Source: an uncultured Bacteroidaceae bacterium (GTDB lineage: Bacteria > Bacteroidota > Bacteroidia > Bacteroidales > Bacteroidaceae). Taken from it: a stretch of 64,000 bases of DNA. Made by a program: the position numbers and the translations under genes. The stretch spans positions 106,114 to 170,113 of the forward strand of contig CAKRYD010000001.1 of NCBI GenBank assembly GCA_934426255.1, read 5' to 3'. Below are positions 26,592-36,700 of the stretch, piece by piece; the stretch's first letter is position 1; every line of letters starts with the position of its first letter. A model generated the notes under the pieces. It saw nothing but the letters and a program-made list of their open reading frames with translations, was not told where the DNA came from and searched no databases.

Positions 26592-29500
26592 ATGAAGGAA
26601 ATGAACAGAACATTCTTTAAGACGGCACTTTGCCTGTTCCTTTGCCTGTTGTTGCTCCAGCTTCAGGCATCGGCGACCGATGTTGTAAAGAATCCCGGTT
26701 GGGGTACGGAAGAGATTGTCGAGTCCTATACCATAGGGCCGGGCATGAAGTATACGGCATATTATTATAAGGAGAAACCTATTCGCCTGTGGTGTGTCGA
26801 GGTGGACCTGACCAATCCCATGAACAGTGTGGAGGCTGCGCAGAGCAACGACAAAGTGCCCCATGTGGCCCGATGGACAGTGCCTGTGTTTTCGCGCCGC
26901 AATTCACGTGAGGGTCATCAGGTGCGTGCGGCCATCAATCACGACTTCTTTCTTTATGGAGAGGGAGTTGACATAGGCTGTAATGTTTCCAAAGGCGAGA
27001 TGACACGCATCAAGACCGGACGTTGCACCTTAGGCATCTCTGATGACGGGTCGGCAGGTATATTCAAGGCATTCAATCCCTCTAACGGTCAGGATGGCTG
27101 TACGTTTCGTTGCTATGCCCCCGATGGCACATCTGTCAGTCTGGACTCTTATAACAGTCAGGCTGTTAGCGGCATATCGGGAGATGCGGTGTTTTTCAAC
27201 CGTATGAACGGTGCCACGCTTTCGGCTGCGGGCAAGTATATACGTCTGCAGGCATTAGACGACTGGACATTCAATGGTCCCGATGTTCGCTGCAAGGTTC
27301 TTGCCATCAGCGAATCTCCGTTGCAGACGAGCTCGAATACCTGTGTGCTGTTTCTGCGCAATAAAAAGAAAAAGGTGTTTGATGAGCACCTTGTCGTTGG
27401 TGACACGATGCGCGTGCGTCAACGTGTGGAAAGCAGCTTTTGGGGAACTGTGCCTCAGCGTATCATTGCTGCGTTCAACGGCAATCCTCCCCTGATACGC
27501 AACGGAGTGTTCCAGGAGGATGAGTATGCCGGAGACCGTCAGTTCACTTGTGTCGATGTGGCAGCCCGCACAATGGCAGGTCTGTCGCGCGACAAGAAGA
27601 CGCTCTATATGGTGGTTACCGAGGCTTCGGCCTACAGTGCTTCGGTGACATGCCTTGATGTGGCACGTTGGATGGCATTGCATGGTGCCAACGATGTCAT
27701 CAACTTCGATGGCGGAGGTTCGTCGGCCGTTGTGGTCAATCATGAGATGAAAAACCTTCCGGGTCGCCCCACTGAAGGCATCCGTGCGGTCAAGTCGGCC
27801 ATGCTGGCCGTGTCACTTGCACCAACCGACAAGGATGTTGCACGTATTTCATTCAACAAACCTTCACTGAAGGTGACCACCCTTACCGGTACAGACCTTA
27901 CGGTGATGGCCTTCAACAAATACGATGAAGTGTTGCAGGACAAGGTGGACGACTGTACGTATGACGTGGAACCGGCTTCATTGGGCTTGGTGGATGATGC
28001 CGGAGTCTTCCATGCCACGGCTGTCGGCAAGGGCAAGCTGATAGCCCGCAAAAACGGACTTGAGGCCGAAATTCCAATCACCGTAACCAAATTCCGTCGG
28101 GCCAACATGCTGAATGCCTATGCCTATGGCCTTTCGGCCGCGCAGAACGATGGCATGGTGGCTGTGGAGTATGCACTGAATGCCCCTGCCATTTCGGGTG
28201 CGGTGAGCTTCTATGCACCCGACGGACAGTGTGTTCACAAGGTGCAATTGACCGAAGCGCAGCTCACCAATGGCAAGCATCTGCTGGCTGTTCCCGTCAC
28301 AGATTTGCCTGCCGGTAAGCTCCTCACATGGGACGTTGCGGTGGAAAGCAGTAAGATAAGCAGTGTGATGTACTCTGCCGAGAAGTACAAGTTCTATTGT
28401 CCTCAGGGAGTTGCTGTAGACCGAAACCATGAAAGTCCCCATTTCGGCCGCCTTTATGTCACCGAGAGCATTGCCATCTCGAGTGCTGCCTATCACACGG
28501 GAACGGCAGGCAATGGCGTGGGGCAGGGTGTCTATCTGTTTACTCCCGACCTGAGACCTGTCAAGAACTCGTCAGGCAAATATGGATTCCGTGGCGGCAT
28601 AGCCTATACCTCGAAGTTCTCGGACGGCAACTATAGCTATTCGCCCCGCAAGGTTCGCATATCGGCAGATGGCAGGGTATTCCTGTCAACCCAAATGATT
28701 GGTGCCGGCAGTCCCTTGTATGAGATCAATCCGGACAAGATGAATGCAAGTTTCAGAAAGGTATTTACGGGTGGTGTTACCAACGCATTTACCTATTTAA
28801 CCACAATGGGCGGCAAGTTTATGTTTGCTCCCAACATATCGTTCTCTCTACGTGGCGCAGGTGAGTCTCTGCAGCTTGCGGCCCTTTCGGGAAGCAAGGA
28901 AGGCTTGAATTTCAACGAGAGGGGAACTCACGTCAACACATATGACATAGGCACAAGCAAGACATGGCGCACTGCGGCCACTACATCCGTTGAGGCCCTG
29001 ACCGGCAAATATACGGTGTCGTCCTATAATACCAACATCTCCTATGACAAGGACGGAGGCCTCTGGTATGTACAGTACAGAAGTGCTCCTACCAATACAT
29101 ATCCGGCCATACTGCATATCAATGCCGATGGCGAAGAGGATTATCGTGACATCCGTACTGTAGCAGCCGGAGGCGGCATTGCCATGAGTCCCGACTCCAC
29201 ACGTGTGGCCATTGCCAGCGGAGAAGCACAGGTCAGCGTTTACACTATCGTCAAAAAAGCCGATGGAACCCTTACACTCAGGCGTGAGCTCTCCTTTGCC
29301 ACACTGATAGGACGCAACTGTACTGACATTGCATGGGATGCAGCCGACAACCTCTATCTGGTGGGTGAGACCGGCGAATATCTGAGGGCTGTGGCTTTGC
29401 CCCGCAAGAGCAACACCTCGGTTACGCCGTGTCCGTCGCAGGCCTCCTTTACAGTGTTGCCTACTGGCATCAAAGACCATTCTGCAGGCTGTAGGATACA

Positions 29501-29660
29501 TGTGGCAAAGAACCGCATCACTGCCTCCGACGGCATGTTGATGAGTGTGTATACCATGGATGGCTTGCAGCTTGCCGAAGACGTGGCCGAGGTGAAATGC
29601 CGTCCCGGAATATATCTTGTGAAATGCGGCACCACCGTTACAAAGGTGAGTGTGCGTTGA
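26592..29660 (+). CDS. Phosphodiester glycosidase (NAGPA domain) with C-terminal T9SS sorting domain
   Basis: This 1022-aa protein has a signal peptide (hydrophobic stretch at about 10-27; a start at 26601 is equally possible). A NAGPA domain lies at about 60-405, with RAAINHDFFLYGEGVD, the Asp-rich DVINFDGGGSSAVVVN and the start of the last strand. NAGPA enzymes cleave GlcNAc-phosphate diester links, as the mammalian uncovering enzyme does. A bacterial Ig-like domain (about 410-500), then a propeller-like region with repeated short strands (about 600-945), follow. The last 65 or so residues (SVYTMDGLQLAEDVAEVKCR, then PGIYLVKCGTTVTKVSVR) form a type A T9SS tail, so the enzyme should be exported to the cell surface. 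It follows the NatB-like gene by 24 nt, but is likely functionally separate. Confidence 0.82.
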   Translation: MKEMNRTFFKTALCLFLCLLLLQLQASATDVVKNPGWGTEEIVESYTIGPGMKYTAYYYKEKPIRLWCVEVDLTNPMNSVEAAQSNDKVPHVARWTVPVFSRRNSREGHQVRAAINHDFFLYGEGVDIGCNVSKGEMTRIKTGRCTLGISDDGSAGIFKAFNPSNGQDGCTFRCYAPDGTSVSLDSYNSQAVSGISGDAVFFNRMNGATLSAAGKYIRLQALDDWTFNGPDVRCKVLAISESPLQTSSNTCVLFLRNKKKKVFDEHLVVGDTMRVRQRVESSFWGTVPQRIIAAFNGNPPLIRNGVFQEDEYAGDRQFTCVDVAARTMAGLSRDKKTLYMVVTEASAYSASVTCLDVARWMALHGANDVINFDGGGSSAVVVNHEMKNLPGRPTEGIRAVKSAMLAVSLAPTDKDVARISFNKPSLKVTTLTGTDLTVMAFNKYDEVLQDKVDDCTYDVEPASLGLVDDAGVFHATAVGKGKLIARKNGLEAEIPITVTKFRRANMLNAYAYGLSAAQNDGMVAVEYALNAPAISGAVSFYAPDGQCVHKVQLTEAQLTNGKHLLAVPVTDLPAGKLLTWDVAVESSKISSVMYSAEKYKFYCPQGVAVDRNHESPHFGRLYVTESIAISSAAYHTGTAGNGVGQGVYLFTPDLRPVKNSSGKYGFRGGIAYTSKFSDGNYSYSPRKVRISADGRVFLSTQMIGAGSPLYEINPDKMNASFRKVFTGGVTNAFTYLTTMGGKFMFAPNISFSLRGAGESLQLAALSGSKEGLNFNERGTHVNTYDIGTSKTWRTAATTSVEALTGKYTVSSYNTNISYDKDGGLWYVQYRSAPTNTYPAILHINADGEEDYRDIRTVAAGGGIAMSPDSTRVAIASGEAQVSVYTIVKKADGTLTLRRELSFATLIGRNCTDIAWDAADNLYLVGETGEYLRAVALPRKSNTSVTPCPSQASFTVLPTGIKDHSAGCRIHVAKNRITASDGMLMSVYTMDGLQLAEDVAEVKCRPGIYLVKCGTTVTKVSVR

Positions 29661-29701
29661 CGTGCATCAGGCATGTCGGATGAAAAATTCGGAAGAAAGG
29701 A

Positions 29702-30904
29702 ATGAAGAAAAAGGAACAGGGCCTGTCGCTACGCGAATGGCTGTCGCTGGCAGGCCTTACATGTGCAGCCTTTGTTTTTAACACATCGGAGTTTTCGCCC
29801 ATAGGCCTGCTGACCGACATTGCACATGATTTCGGGAAGACCGAAGCCGGAGCGGGCATGCTGATATCGGTATATGCATGGGTGGTGACAGTGCTTTCGC
29901 TGCCGCTGATGCTGCTTGTCTCGCGCATGGATCTGCGCAGGTTGCTTTTGTGGGTCGTGGCATTGTTTGCTGCATTCCAGTGTGTTTCATGGTTGTCGTC
30001 CTCGTTTGCCATGCTCATGATGTCGCGCATCGGAGTTGCCTGTACCCACTCCATATTCTGGGCGATAGTTGCACCCATAGCCGTGCGTGTGGTGCCCGAC
30101 AGGTGCCGTTCGCTGGCATTGGGCACAGTGGTGACAGGTTCCTCACTGGCCATCATCCTGGGGCTGCCTTTGGGCCGTGTCATAGGTTTGCAGGTGGGGT
30201 GGCGCATCACATTTCTATGTATTGCCCTTGCTGCCCTGCTCACCTTTATATGGTTGCTGCTGTCGCTGCCTTCTTTGCCGAGCCGCGGCCGTTTCTCTGT
30301 GCGCAAGCTGCCGCAGCTGTTTGGCAGCTCCGTCTTGGCGGGCTTGTATCTCTTTACCTTTCTGGTGGCCACTGCCTATTATACCTGCTACAGCTATATA
30401 GAGCCGTTCTTCAAACAAGTGGCAGGCATGTCCGACCAAATAGTGACAGCTGCCTTGATTTTCTTCGGGTGTGCCGGACTGGTGGGCAGCATGCTGTTTT
30501 CAAAGTTCTATATGCTCAACCGCTATCGTTTCATGACCTGTGTGCTGATGGTGCTGGCGTGCAGCCTCTTGCTGCTGCAACCTTTGTCGTTCAGCATGGT
30601 GACTTCCATCGTGCTGTGTCTGTTCTGGGGCACATGTGTCACAGCCTATAACGTAGGCATGCAGTCAGAAATCATCAGTCTGTCGCCACCCGAAGCCACA
30701 GCCGTGTCGATGTCGATATTCTCGGGCATATTCAATCTGGGCATCGGGTGTGGGGCTTTGGCCGGAGGGTTTGTCTGTTCGCATGCCTCCATAGCCTACA
30801 TAGGCTTTGCCGGAGGGCTGATTGCATTGGTAGCCTTGGCCTATTGGCTGTTCAGGCTAAAGCACCTTGTCCGTGCATCCTATGATGCTGGCAGGTCAAG
30901 GTAA
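29702..30904 (+). CDS. MFS transporter, sugar-efflux/AraJ type
   Basis: This 400-aa protein has twelve hydrophobic segments. The start ALTCAAFVFNTSEF-like segment (LTCAAFVFNTSEFSPIGLL) and the motif LVSRMDLRRLLLW between helices 2 and 3 are typical of the SotB/YdhP drug or sugar efflux branch of MFS. The substrate is not predictable. It lies 41 nt after the phosphodiester glycosidase, and a 370-bp non-coding region follows. Confidence 0.88.
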   Translation: MKKKEQGLSLREWLSLAGLTCAAFVFNTSEFSPIGLLTDIAHDFGKTEAGAGMLISVYAWVVTVLSLPLMLLVSRMDLRRLLLWVVALFAAFQCVSWLSSSFAMLMMSRIGVACTHSIFWAIVAPIAVRVVPDRCRSLALGTVVTGSSLAIILGLPLGRVIGLQVGWRITFLCIALAALLTFIWLLLSLPSLPSRGRFSVRKLPQLFGSSVLAGLYLFTFLVATAYYTCYSYIEPFFKQVAGMSDQIVTAALIFFGCAGLVGSMLFSKFYMLNRYRFMTCVLMVLACSLLLLQPLSFSMVTSIVLCLFWGTCVTAYNVGMQSEIISLSPPEATAVSMSIFSGIFNLGIGCGALAGGFVCSHASIAYIGFAGGLIALVALAYWLFRLKHLVRASYDAGRSR

Positions 30905-30964
30905 GCAATTCTTTTGCATTGACACAATATGCTTGATAATCAAGTGTTTGTGATTTGTGCTTAC

Positions 30965-31145
30965 AATCTGTACAGATCGTCCGTGCGATCTGTACACATC
31001 GCAGGTCACAACTTGACGCATTGCAGGTCACGATCTGTACAGATCGCATAGTGCAACCTGTACACATCGCATGCCACAACTTGACGCATTGCATGCTGCG
31101 ATCTGTACACATCGCATGCAAGAACTCCACACATCTCTTGTGAAG
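30965..31145. repeat. Eight degenerate tandem units of 22-23 bp around TGTACA
   Basis: Units start at 30965, 30987, 31010, 31032, 31055, 31078, 31100 and 31123. Two types alternate: one begins GATCTGTACACATCGCA and the other AACTTGACGCATTGCA. Unit 4 contains the perfect 14-bp palindrome GATCTGTACAGATC. There are no unique spacers. Confidence 0.85.
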
Positions 31146-31250
31146 CTCCCTCAGGCTCGTGTTCCGGCCCTTTTGCATTGCCCGTGCCATTCTTGCTGCC
31201 CGAAGCCTTTATTTGCTCTGTTTATGCCCTTCCCAAATAGAAAAAGTTCG

Positions 31251-31259
31251 TACATTTGC
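31251..31259 (+). promoter_or_regulatory. Chromate transporter promoter (-7 element)
   Basis: TACATTTGC matches the Bacteroidetes -7 consensus and sits 18 bp before the first chrA-like start. The -33 position reads CCT rather than TTG. Confidence 0.5.
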
Positions 31260-31277
31260 AGTCGTTAAGACAGTGAC

Positions 31278-31835
31278 ATGAGCATATATTGGGATGGATT
31301 CAAGACCTTTTTCAAGATAGGCTGCTTCACATTGGGAGGCGGCTATGCCATGATTCCGCTCATCCAGGAGGAAGTGGTCAACCGCAAGCATTGGTTAACC
31401 GAAGAGGATTTCCTTGATTTGATGGCCATCTCGCAGACGCTTCCCGGAGTGTTTGCCGTCAATTTCAGCATCTATATAGGTCACAGGCTGCGTGGCTTGC
31501 GCGGCAGTCTGGCTTTATCGTTCGGCACGGTGCTGCCCAGTTTCCTGATGATTCTGGCCATTGCCATGTTCTTTACAACTTTTGCAGAGAGCCATTTTGT
31601 CGAGGCCATGTTCAAAGGCATCCGTCCCGCGGTGGTTGCATTGATAGCCGCACCTTGTATACGTCTGGCCCGCACGGCCCACATCACGTTGAACAATATT
31701 TGGCTGCCCATCTTCACAGCTCTGGCAGTTTGGCTGTTCGGCATCTCGCCAGTCTACATCATAATACTTGTAGCCATCGGCGGATTCCTGTATGGCAAGC
31801 TCGTACATCCGCATGATTCCAACAATAACCGTTAA
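31278..31835 (+). CDS. Chromate transporter half, N-terminal-type CHR protein
   Basis: This 185-aa membrane protein holds one CHR domain. FFKIGCFTLGGGYAMIPLIQ and AISQTLPGVFAVNFSIYIGH are the conserved family motifs. Short-chain CHR proteins work as pairs, each supplying half of a two-domain ChrA-like carrier. The partner begins 9 nt downstream. The family moves chromate by proton exchange in known cases, but many members carry other anions. Confidence 0.9.
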   Translation: MSIYWDGFKTFFKIGCFTLGGGYAMIPLIQEEVVNRKHWLTEEDFLDLMAISQTLPGVFAVNFSIYIGHRLRGLRGSLALSFGTVLPSFLMILAIAMFFTTFAESHFVEAMFKGIRPAVVALIAAPCIRLARTAHITLNNIWLPIFTALAVWLFGISPVYIIILVAIGGFLYGKLVHPHDSNNNR

Positions 31836-31844
31836 GCCCTCACC

Positions 31845-32420
31845 ATGATATTCCTGCAACTGTTTCTCGCATTCCTGAAGATAGGCCTGTTTGGTTTCGG
31901 CGGAGGCTATGCCATGCTATCGCTGATACAGGGCGAAGTGGTGAGCGACAACAACTGGCTCACCACGTCACAGTTTACCGACATCGTAGCCATCAGCCAG
32001 ATGACTCCCGGGCCTATCGGCATCAATTCAGCCACCTACGTAGGTTATGCCGCAGTCACCAATGCCGGCTATTCCACAGCCATGGGCATACTGGGCAGTG
32101 CAGTTGCCACCTTCGCCGTAGTGCTTCCCAGCTTCCTGCTGATGATATTTGTCATTAGGATATTCCACAGATTTCACGACCATCCCGTGGTAGCAGCCAT
32201 GATGGCCTTGCTGCGTCCCACGGTAGTGGGGCTGATTGCAGCCGCCGCCCTGCTGCTGATGACCGGCGAAAACTTCGGCTCACGAAGCGAAACCCCCTGG
32301 CAGTTCTATACCAGCATATTCATCTTTGCGGCCACCTTTGTGGGAACCCAGTGGATAAAGATAAACCCCATACGCATGATACTCTATTGTGCCGTGGCCG
32401 GGCTGCTGCTTTATTATTAG
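31845..32420 (+). CDS. Chromate transporter half, C-terminal-type CHR protein
   Basis: This 191-aa partner of the preceding gene repeats the CHR motif as FLKIGLFGFGGGYAMLSLIQ and AISQMTPGPIGINSATYVGY. The gap of 9 nt indicates cotranslation from one message. Together the two proteins equal the length of a classic long-chain ChrA. Confidence 0.9.
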   Translation: MIFLQLFLAFLKIGLFGFGGGYAMLSLIQGEVVSDNNWLTTSQFTDIVAISQMTPGPIGINSATYVGYAAVTNAGYSTAMGILGSAVATFAVVLPSFLLMIFVIRIFHRFHDHPVVAAMMALLRPTVVGLIAAAALLLMTGENFGSRSETPWQFYTSIFIFAATFVGTQWIKINPIRMILYCAVAGLLLYY

Positions 32421-32470
32421 CCAAAACGGCATTTATCAGCCGCTTTCTTGCCCGTGTGCGGGAAAATACA

Positions 32471-32479
32471 TAACTTTAC
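32471..32479 (+). promoter_or_regulatory. Promoter of the DUF5020-like gene
   Basis: TAACTTTAC, one base off the -7 consensus, has TTG exactly 20 bp upstream at 32448-32450. Between the two lies a CCCG/CGGG hairpin. It gives a leader of about 15-20 nt and supports the start at 32500. Confidence 0.55.
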
Positions 32480-32499
32480 AGCCAAAAAGACTCTTTAGT

Positions 32500-33237
32500 A
32501 TGAGACACAAGATCATTATTCTGTTATTGGCCTTTGTCTGTGCGGCCAAATGGGGAAAAGCACAGACCAACATGCAACTGTTTTATGACTTCGGCTCAGA
32601 CCGCAAGTTTGTGACAATGACCCTTGAGATGTTCAAGGGTGACAAATGGGGTAACACCTACTTCTTTGTAGACCATGACTTCAACTATGACCAACATGTT
32701 GCAGGTCCCAATCTGGCACCCGGCGGGAGCTACCTGGAGATAGCACGATGTCTAAACTTCTGGAAAGAAACCCCGTTAAAGAACTGGAGCCTCCAAGTTG
32801 AGTATAATGGCGGCATCACACGCAGCTATCCCATCAACACGGCATGGCTCTTTGGTGCTGACTACTTCATGCACGATGCCGATTTCAAAAACACACTCAA
32901 TCTGAAGGCCCTTTACAAAACAATCCGCAAAGCCGACAGCTCTGTGCCTCTGCAGTTTACAGCCGTGTGGACCTGCAAAGACATATTCGGACTCCAAGGC
33001 CTTGTATTTAACGGCTTCGCTGACTTTTGGTGGGAGGACCACATCTGCACAGACAACGAAACAGCCGAGATGAAAAAGACCGTGTTCCTCACCGAACCGC
33101 AGCTGTGGTATAACGTGGGCCGGCTCTTTGGCTGCGACAACCTGAACATAGGTACCGAAATAGAACTGACCAACAATTTTGGGTCGACAGCAGGATTCAA
33201 GTGCCGTCCATGCCTCGGTGTCAAGTGGAACTTTTAG
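32500..33237 (+). CDS. DUF5020-like outer-membrane protein
   Basis: This 245-aa protein has a signal peptide ending near GKAQ at about residue 20. The rest alternates short amphipathic strands with turns and ends in an aromatic residue (GVKWNF), as outer-membrane beta barrels do. TNMQLFYDFGSDRKFVTMTL and FKGDKWGNTYFFVDHDF match the DUF5020 family, which resembles Tsx-type channels. The function is unknown. The frame runs back to 32389 but those residues are the end of the chromate gene in another frame; the ATG at 32500 has both a promoter and a signal peptide. Confidence 0.75.
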   Translation: MRHKIIILLLAFVCAAKWGKAQTNMQLFYDFGSDRKFVTMTLEMFKGDKWGNTYFFVDHDFNYDQHVAGPNLAPGGSYLEIARCLNFWKETPLKNWSLQVEYNGGITRSYPINTAWLFGADYFMHDADFKNTLNLKALYKTIRKADSSVPLQFTAVWTCKDIFGLQGLVFNGFADFWWEDHICTDNETAEMKKTVFLTEPQLWYNVGRLFGCDNLNIGTEIELTNNFGSTAGFKCRPCLGVKWNF

Positions 33238-33276
33238 CCACTCCTTAATACGAACTTCTTATAATATCTATTTTAT

Positions 33277-33753
33277 ATGAGAAAAACAGTACTCACAAGC
33301 TTTGCCGCGGCACTTCTATGCTTGCCGGGTAATGCACGGAATGTTTATGCCTACCTCACCGGCAACTACAGCCCCGTGATGACAGTGCAAAACATCAAGA
33401 AAATTGTATTCAATGCTTCCGGCATTGAATTTCAGAACAAGTATGGAAAGACCTCCACGGCAGCCTTTGCCGACATGGATTATTTCCGCTTCTACAAGAC
33501 ACCTGTGCCTGTAGGTATAGATGCCATCAGCGACAACGCTCTGTCGATAGCCCTTGAGGGAAACAACCTGCGTATAGAGAGCAGCAGTGAAATAGACTAT
33601 ATATCGGTATGTTCGGTACAAGGCATTTTGGTGGCTCAGGCCAGGCCATGCACCAAGTCCTACGCCATATCGACCTCCTCATATGCACCGGGCGTATATC
33701 TCGTCAAGGTGGTTTCGGATGGTAAAGAACTGACTAAGAAAATCATAAAGTAA
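33277..33753 (+). CDS. Small secreted protein with T9SS C-terminal sorting domain
   Basis: This 158-aa protein has a signal peptide (about 1-20), a short middle module (VQNIKKIVFNASGIEFQNKY, then ADMDYFRFYK), and a C-terminal half (SEIDYISVCSVQGILVAQAR, then APGVYLVKVVSDGKELTKKI) typical of a type A T9SS sorting domain. Almost the whole mature chain is therefore export signal plus one small module. The module resembles the N-terminus of the next protein. The next gene begins 6 nt later, so the two are likely cotranscribed. It could be a surface adaptor; no enzymatic motif is seen. Confidence 0.72.
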   Translation: MRKTVLTSFAAALLCLPGNARNVYAYLTGNYSPVMTVQNIKKIVFNASGIEFQNKYGKTSTAAFADMDYFRFYKTPVPVGIDAISDNALSIALEGNNLRIESSSEIDYISVCSVQGILVAQARPCTKSYAISTSSYAPGVYLVKVVSDGKELTKKIIK

Positions 33754-33759
33754 ACGGCC

Positions 33760-36700
33760 ATGACAAGAATCTTTACACTTGCAAGCCTGACGGCTCTTTT
33801 GTTATTGTTGGTGTGCCCACTCAAGGCCGCAGACAATCTTTATGTGTTTCACAAAGGAAACCTGGTTTTCAAATGCCTGGCCGACGAAGTTGACAGCGTG
33901 GCACTGGAAGACAACAAGACCAAGGTTACCCTATACAACAAACAGCATGCACAGCTCTTTACGGCACCCTCAGCAGAGGTCGACAGTATTACCTTCAAAT
34001 ACTATAAGCCGGTTGCCGACATCCTGGATGTAGTATTCAAGAAAGACGGCTCTGCCGAAGACATATCGCCGATGAAGAACACCATAGAGTCGTTTGGCGA
34101 AACTACCACCTATTATAATGAGATATATGGAAGGTATGTGGCCAAAATCAACAATACGTGGGGCGGAATGCAGGAGAACGGTACCTACTATAAGGTGGAC
34201 TACTCCAAGAATGAAGCCGTGAAGAAAGCCCTGGCCGACGGCCATACCATGGAAACCCTGTTCAAGGCAACCTACACAGGTGACTTGGAAGACAAGGAAG
34301 CCAAGTGGTTTGCAGGCCATCAGGCCGGTGGCACAGGCTTCCTCATCAGCAAGAAAAGCGGTGAACGCCAGAATGAAATAACCTTTCTCCCGAATGTTTC
34401 GACCAACGGCAAGAGCAACTGGATATGGGCAACAAGCGGCATCGTACCCGAAACAGAGGTGTTCTATCACGTGATAGGCGTGTGGGACAAGGAAGCAGGC
34501 AAGGCATATATCTATGTGAACGGCGAACTGAAAAATACCGTTGAAGCAAAAGGCGAGTTCCACTTCCCCGCAGAAGCCGCCCAGTGGTTTGGCATCGGTT
34601 GCGACGCCAGCAAGAAAAACGGCGAGCAAAGCGGCAACTGGGAAATAGTGACAAGCCGCATCTACGACAGAGCCTTGAATCAGGAAGATGTAAACCTGCT
34701 GTGGGAATCGGTTGCAGAGTTGCAGACCAAACCTGTTGCCGACCTGTTGGATGTAGTCTTTAAAAGCGATGGAACAGCCGAAGATGTGTCGCCGATGAAA
34801 AACAAAGTACGCTTAATCGGCTCGTCAGCCTCTACATATTATAATAATACCTATAAAAGATATGTGGCATCGTTCAACAACCCCTGGGCCGGAAATGCCT
34901 CAGGTTACTATCGCGTAGACTTTGAAAGCAACTCAAAATTCCGCGCAGCTTTGGCCAACGGCCATACCTTGGAAGCCGTCATTATGGCAAGCTACGCTCC
35001 GCCGATAGCCAACGCAGAAGCCAAACCCTTTTCAGCACATCAGGGCGGTGGCACAGGATTCCTGATCAGTACCACCAGTGGAAACCGCAAGAACGAAATC
35101 ACCTTCCTGCCGAATGTAACGACCACAGGCAACAGCTCTTGGAAATGGGCCACGAGTGGTGTCGTTCCGCAGCCCCAAACCTATTACCACGTTATCGGCG
35201 TTTGGGATAAGGATGCCAAGAAAGCCTACATATACGTAAACGGAGAACTGAAGAACACTATAGCAGCTGACGGTAACTTCCGCTTCGCAGAAAACGGATC
35301 CAACTGGTTCTGCATTGGTGGTGATGCCAGTCCTTCGGGTGGCCAGAACGGTTGGTGCGGCGATGTAGTGATGGCACGTGTCTACGACAAGCCCCTGAAC
35401 AAGCAGAATGTGGCAGTGCTTTGGGACGAAGTGAAGCGTCTGCAGGCAGGAGCCGAACCTGACATGGTAACCGAAGTAAGCTATTATTCCGGCATGGCCG
35501 TAAAGGCAGGTGGTGCATACTCATTGACAGGAAAAGGCTTTGCTGAAGGTGACAAGATAGTACTTGTCGCCCTCAAGTCAGGCATAGAGCCCGATACGTT
35601 GTCTACAGCAGTCAAGAACGATACCCTGACAATCAACTTGCCGGCAACACTCACCACAGGCAACTATCGTATGATTTTGGTGCGCGGAGATAAGCAACAA
35701 GACCTTGGACTCAATAAATATCAGGTGGTAAAAGATATACCGGCCGGTATGCGCGTTATTGCTCATCGCGGCTTCTGGGATAAGGCAGGTTCGGCTCAGA
35801 ACTCACGCTCTTCATTGCAAAATGCATTTGATGCCAAATGCTATGGCTCGGAAATTGACGTGTGGATAACCACGGACGGACGTGTCATGGTCAATCATGA
35901 TGCAACGCTGAACGGCGTAGAGATACAGAAGAGCACATACGCACAAGTGAAGAACCTCAAGCTGAGCAATGGCGAATCTATCCCGGAATTGAAAGAGTTC
36001 CTGGAGATGCTGGCCAAAGAAGACTCAACCAAGTTGATTATAGAAATCAAGACGCACAGTGATGAACGTCGCGGTATAGCTGCCGTTGACTCGGTGGTGA
36101 AGCAGGTAAAAGACAGAAACTTGCAGAGCAAGGTTGAGTATATCGCCTTCAGCCTGAACCTTTGCCGTGAACTGGTTAAGCAGGATCCGTCAGCACATGT
36201 TGCATATCTGAACGGAGATATAGCTCCCAAAACCTTGTACAGTTACGGAATCATGGGACTGGACTATACAGCCAATTCCTACAGAAACAATCCTTCGTGG
36301 GCCACAGATGCAAGGAAGCTGGGCATGACAACGAATGTATGGACCATCAATGATGCTGCAACCATGATTGAAATGACCAACATGGGCATAGACTTCATTA
36401 CGACCAATGCACCTTTGCTGGCACAGCAGATAGAAGCCTTGTACAATGCCAACCATGCAACAAGTGGTGAAGCACCCGAGCCCGAGCCCGTAGAGAAGCC
36501 AAAAGCTGACATTCTTGACATCGTTTTCAATGAAAATGGAACTGTTACCGATGCTTCTCCGATGAACAATGAAGTGAAAGTCGTTTCTACAGACAACAAG
36601 ACTGTGCCCGTTGCATACGATGAAGACAGAAAGGCCTATGTGGCTTCGTTCAACAATCCTTATGGAGGCGATGCTGCAACCTATGCCCGTGTAGACTATG

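Larger units (their letters stand above)
30905..31277. other. 373-bp intergenic region with a second repeat array
   Basis: Nothing here looks like a gene. It contains a 22-23-bp-period array at 30965-31145, about 100 bp without visible structure, and then the chromate transporter -7 element at 31251-31259. Small reading frames across it follow the repeat period. Confidence 0.7.

Noticed and set aside
30965..31145. CRISPR array
   Set aside because: Units are contiguous and degenerate, with no unique spacers and no cas genes in the window.
32389..32499. N-terminal extension of the DUF5020-like gene
   Set aside because: A promoter and a signal peptide place the start at 32500.
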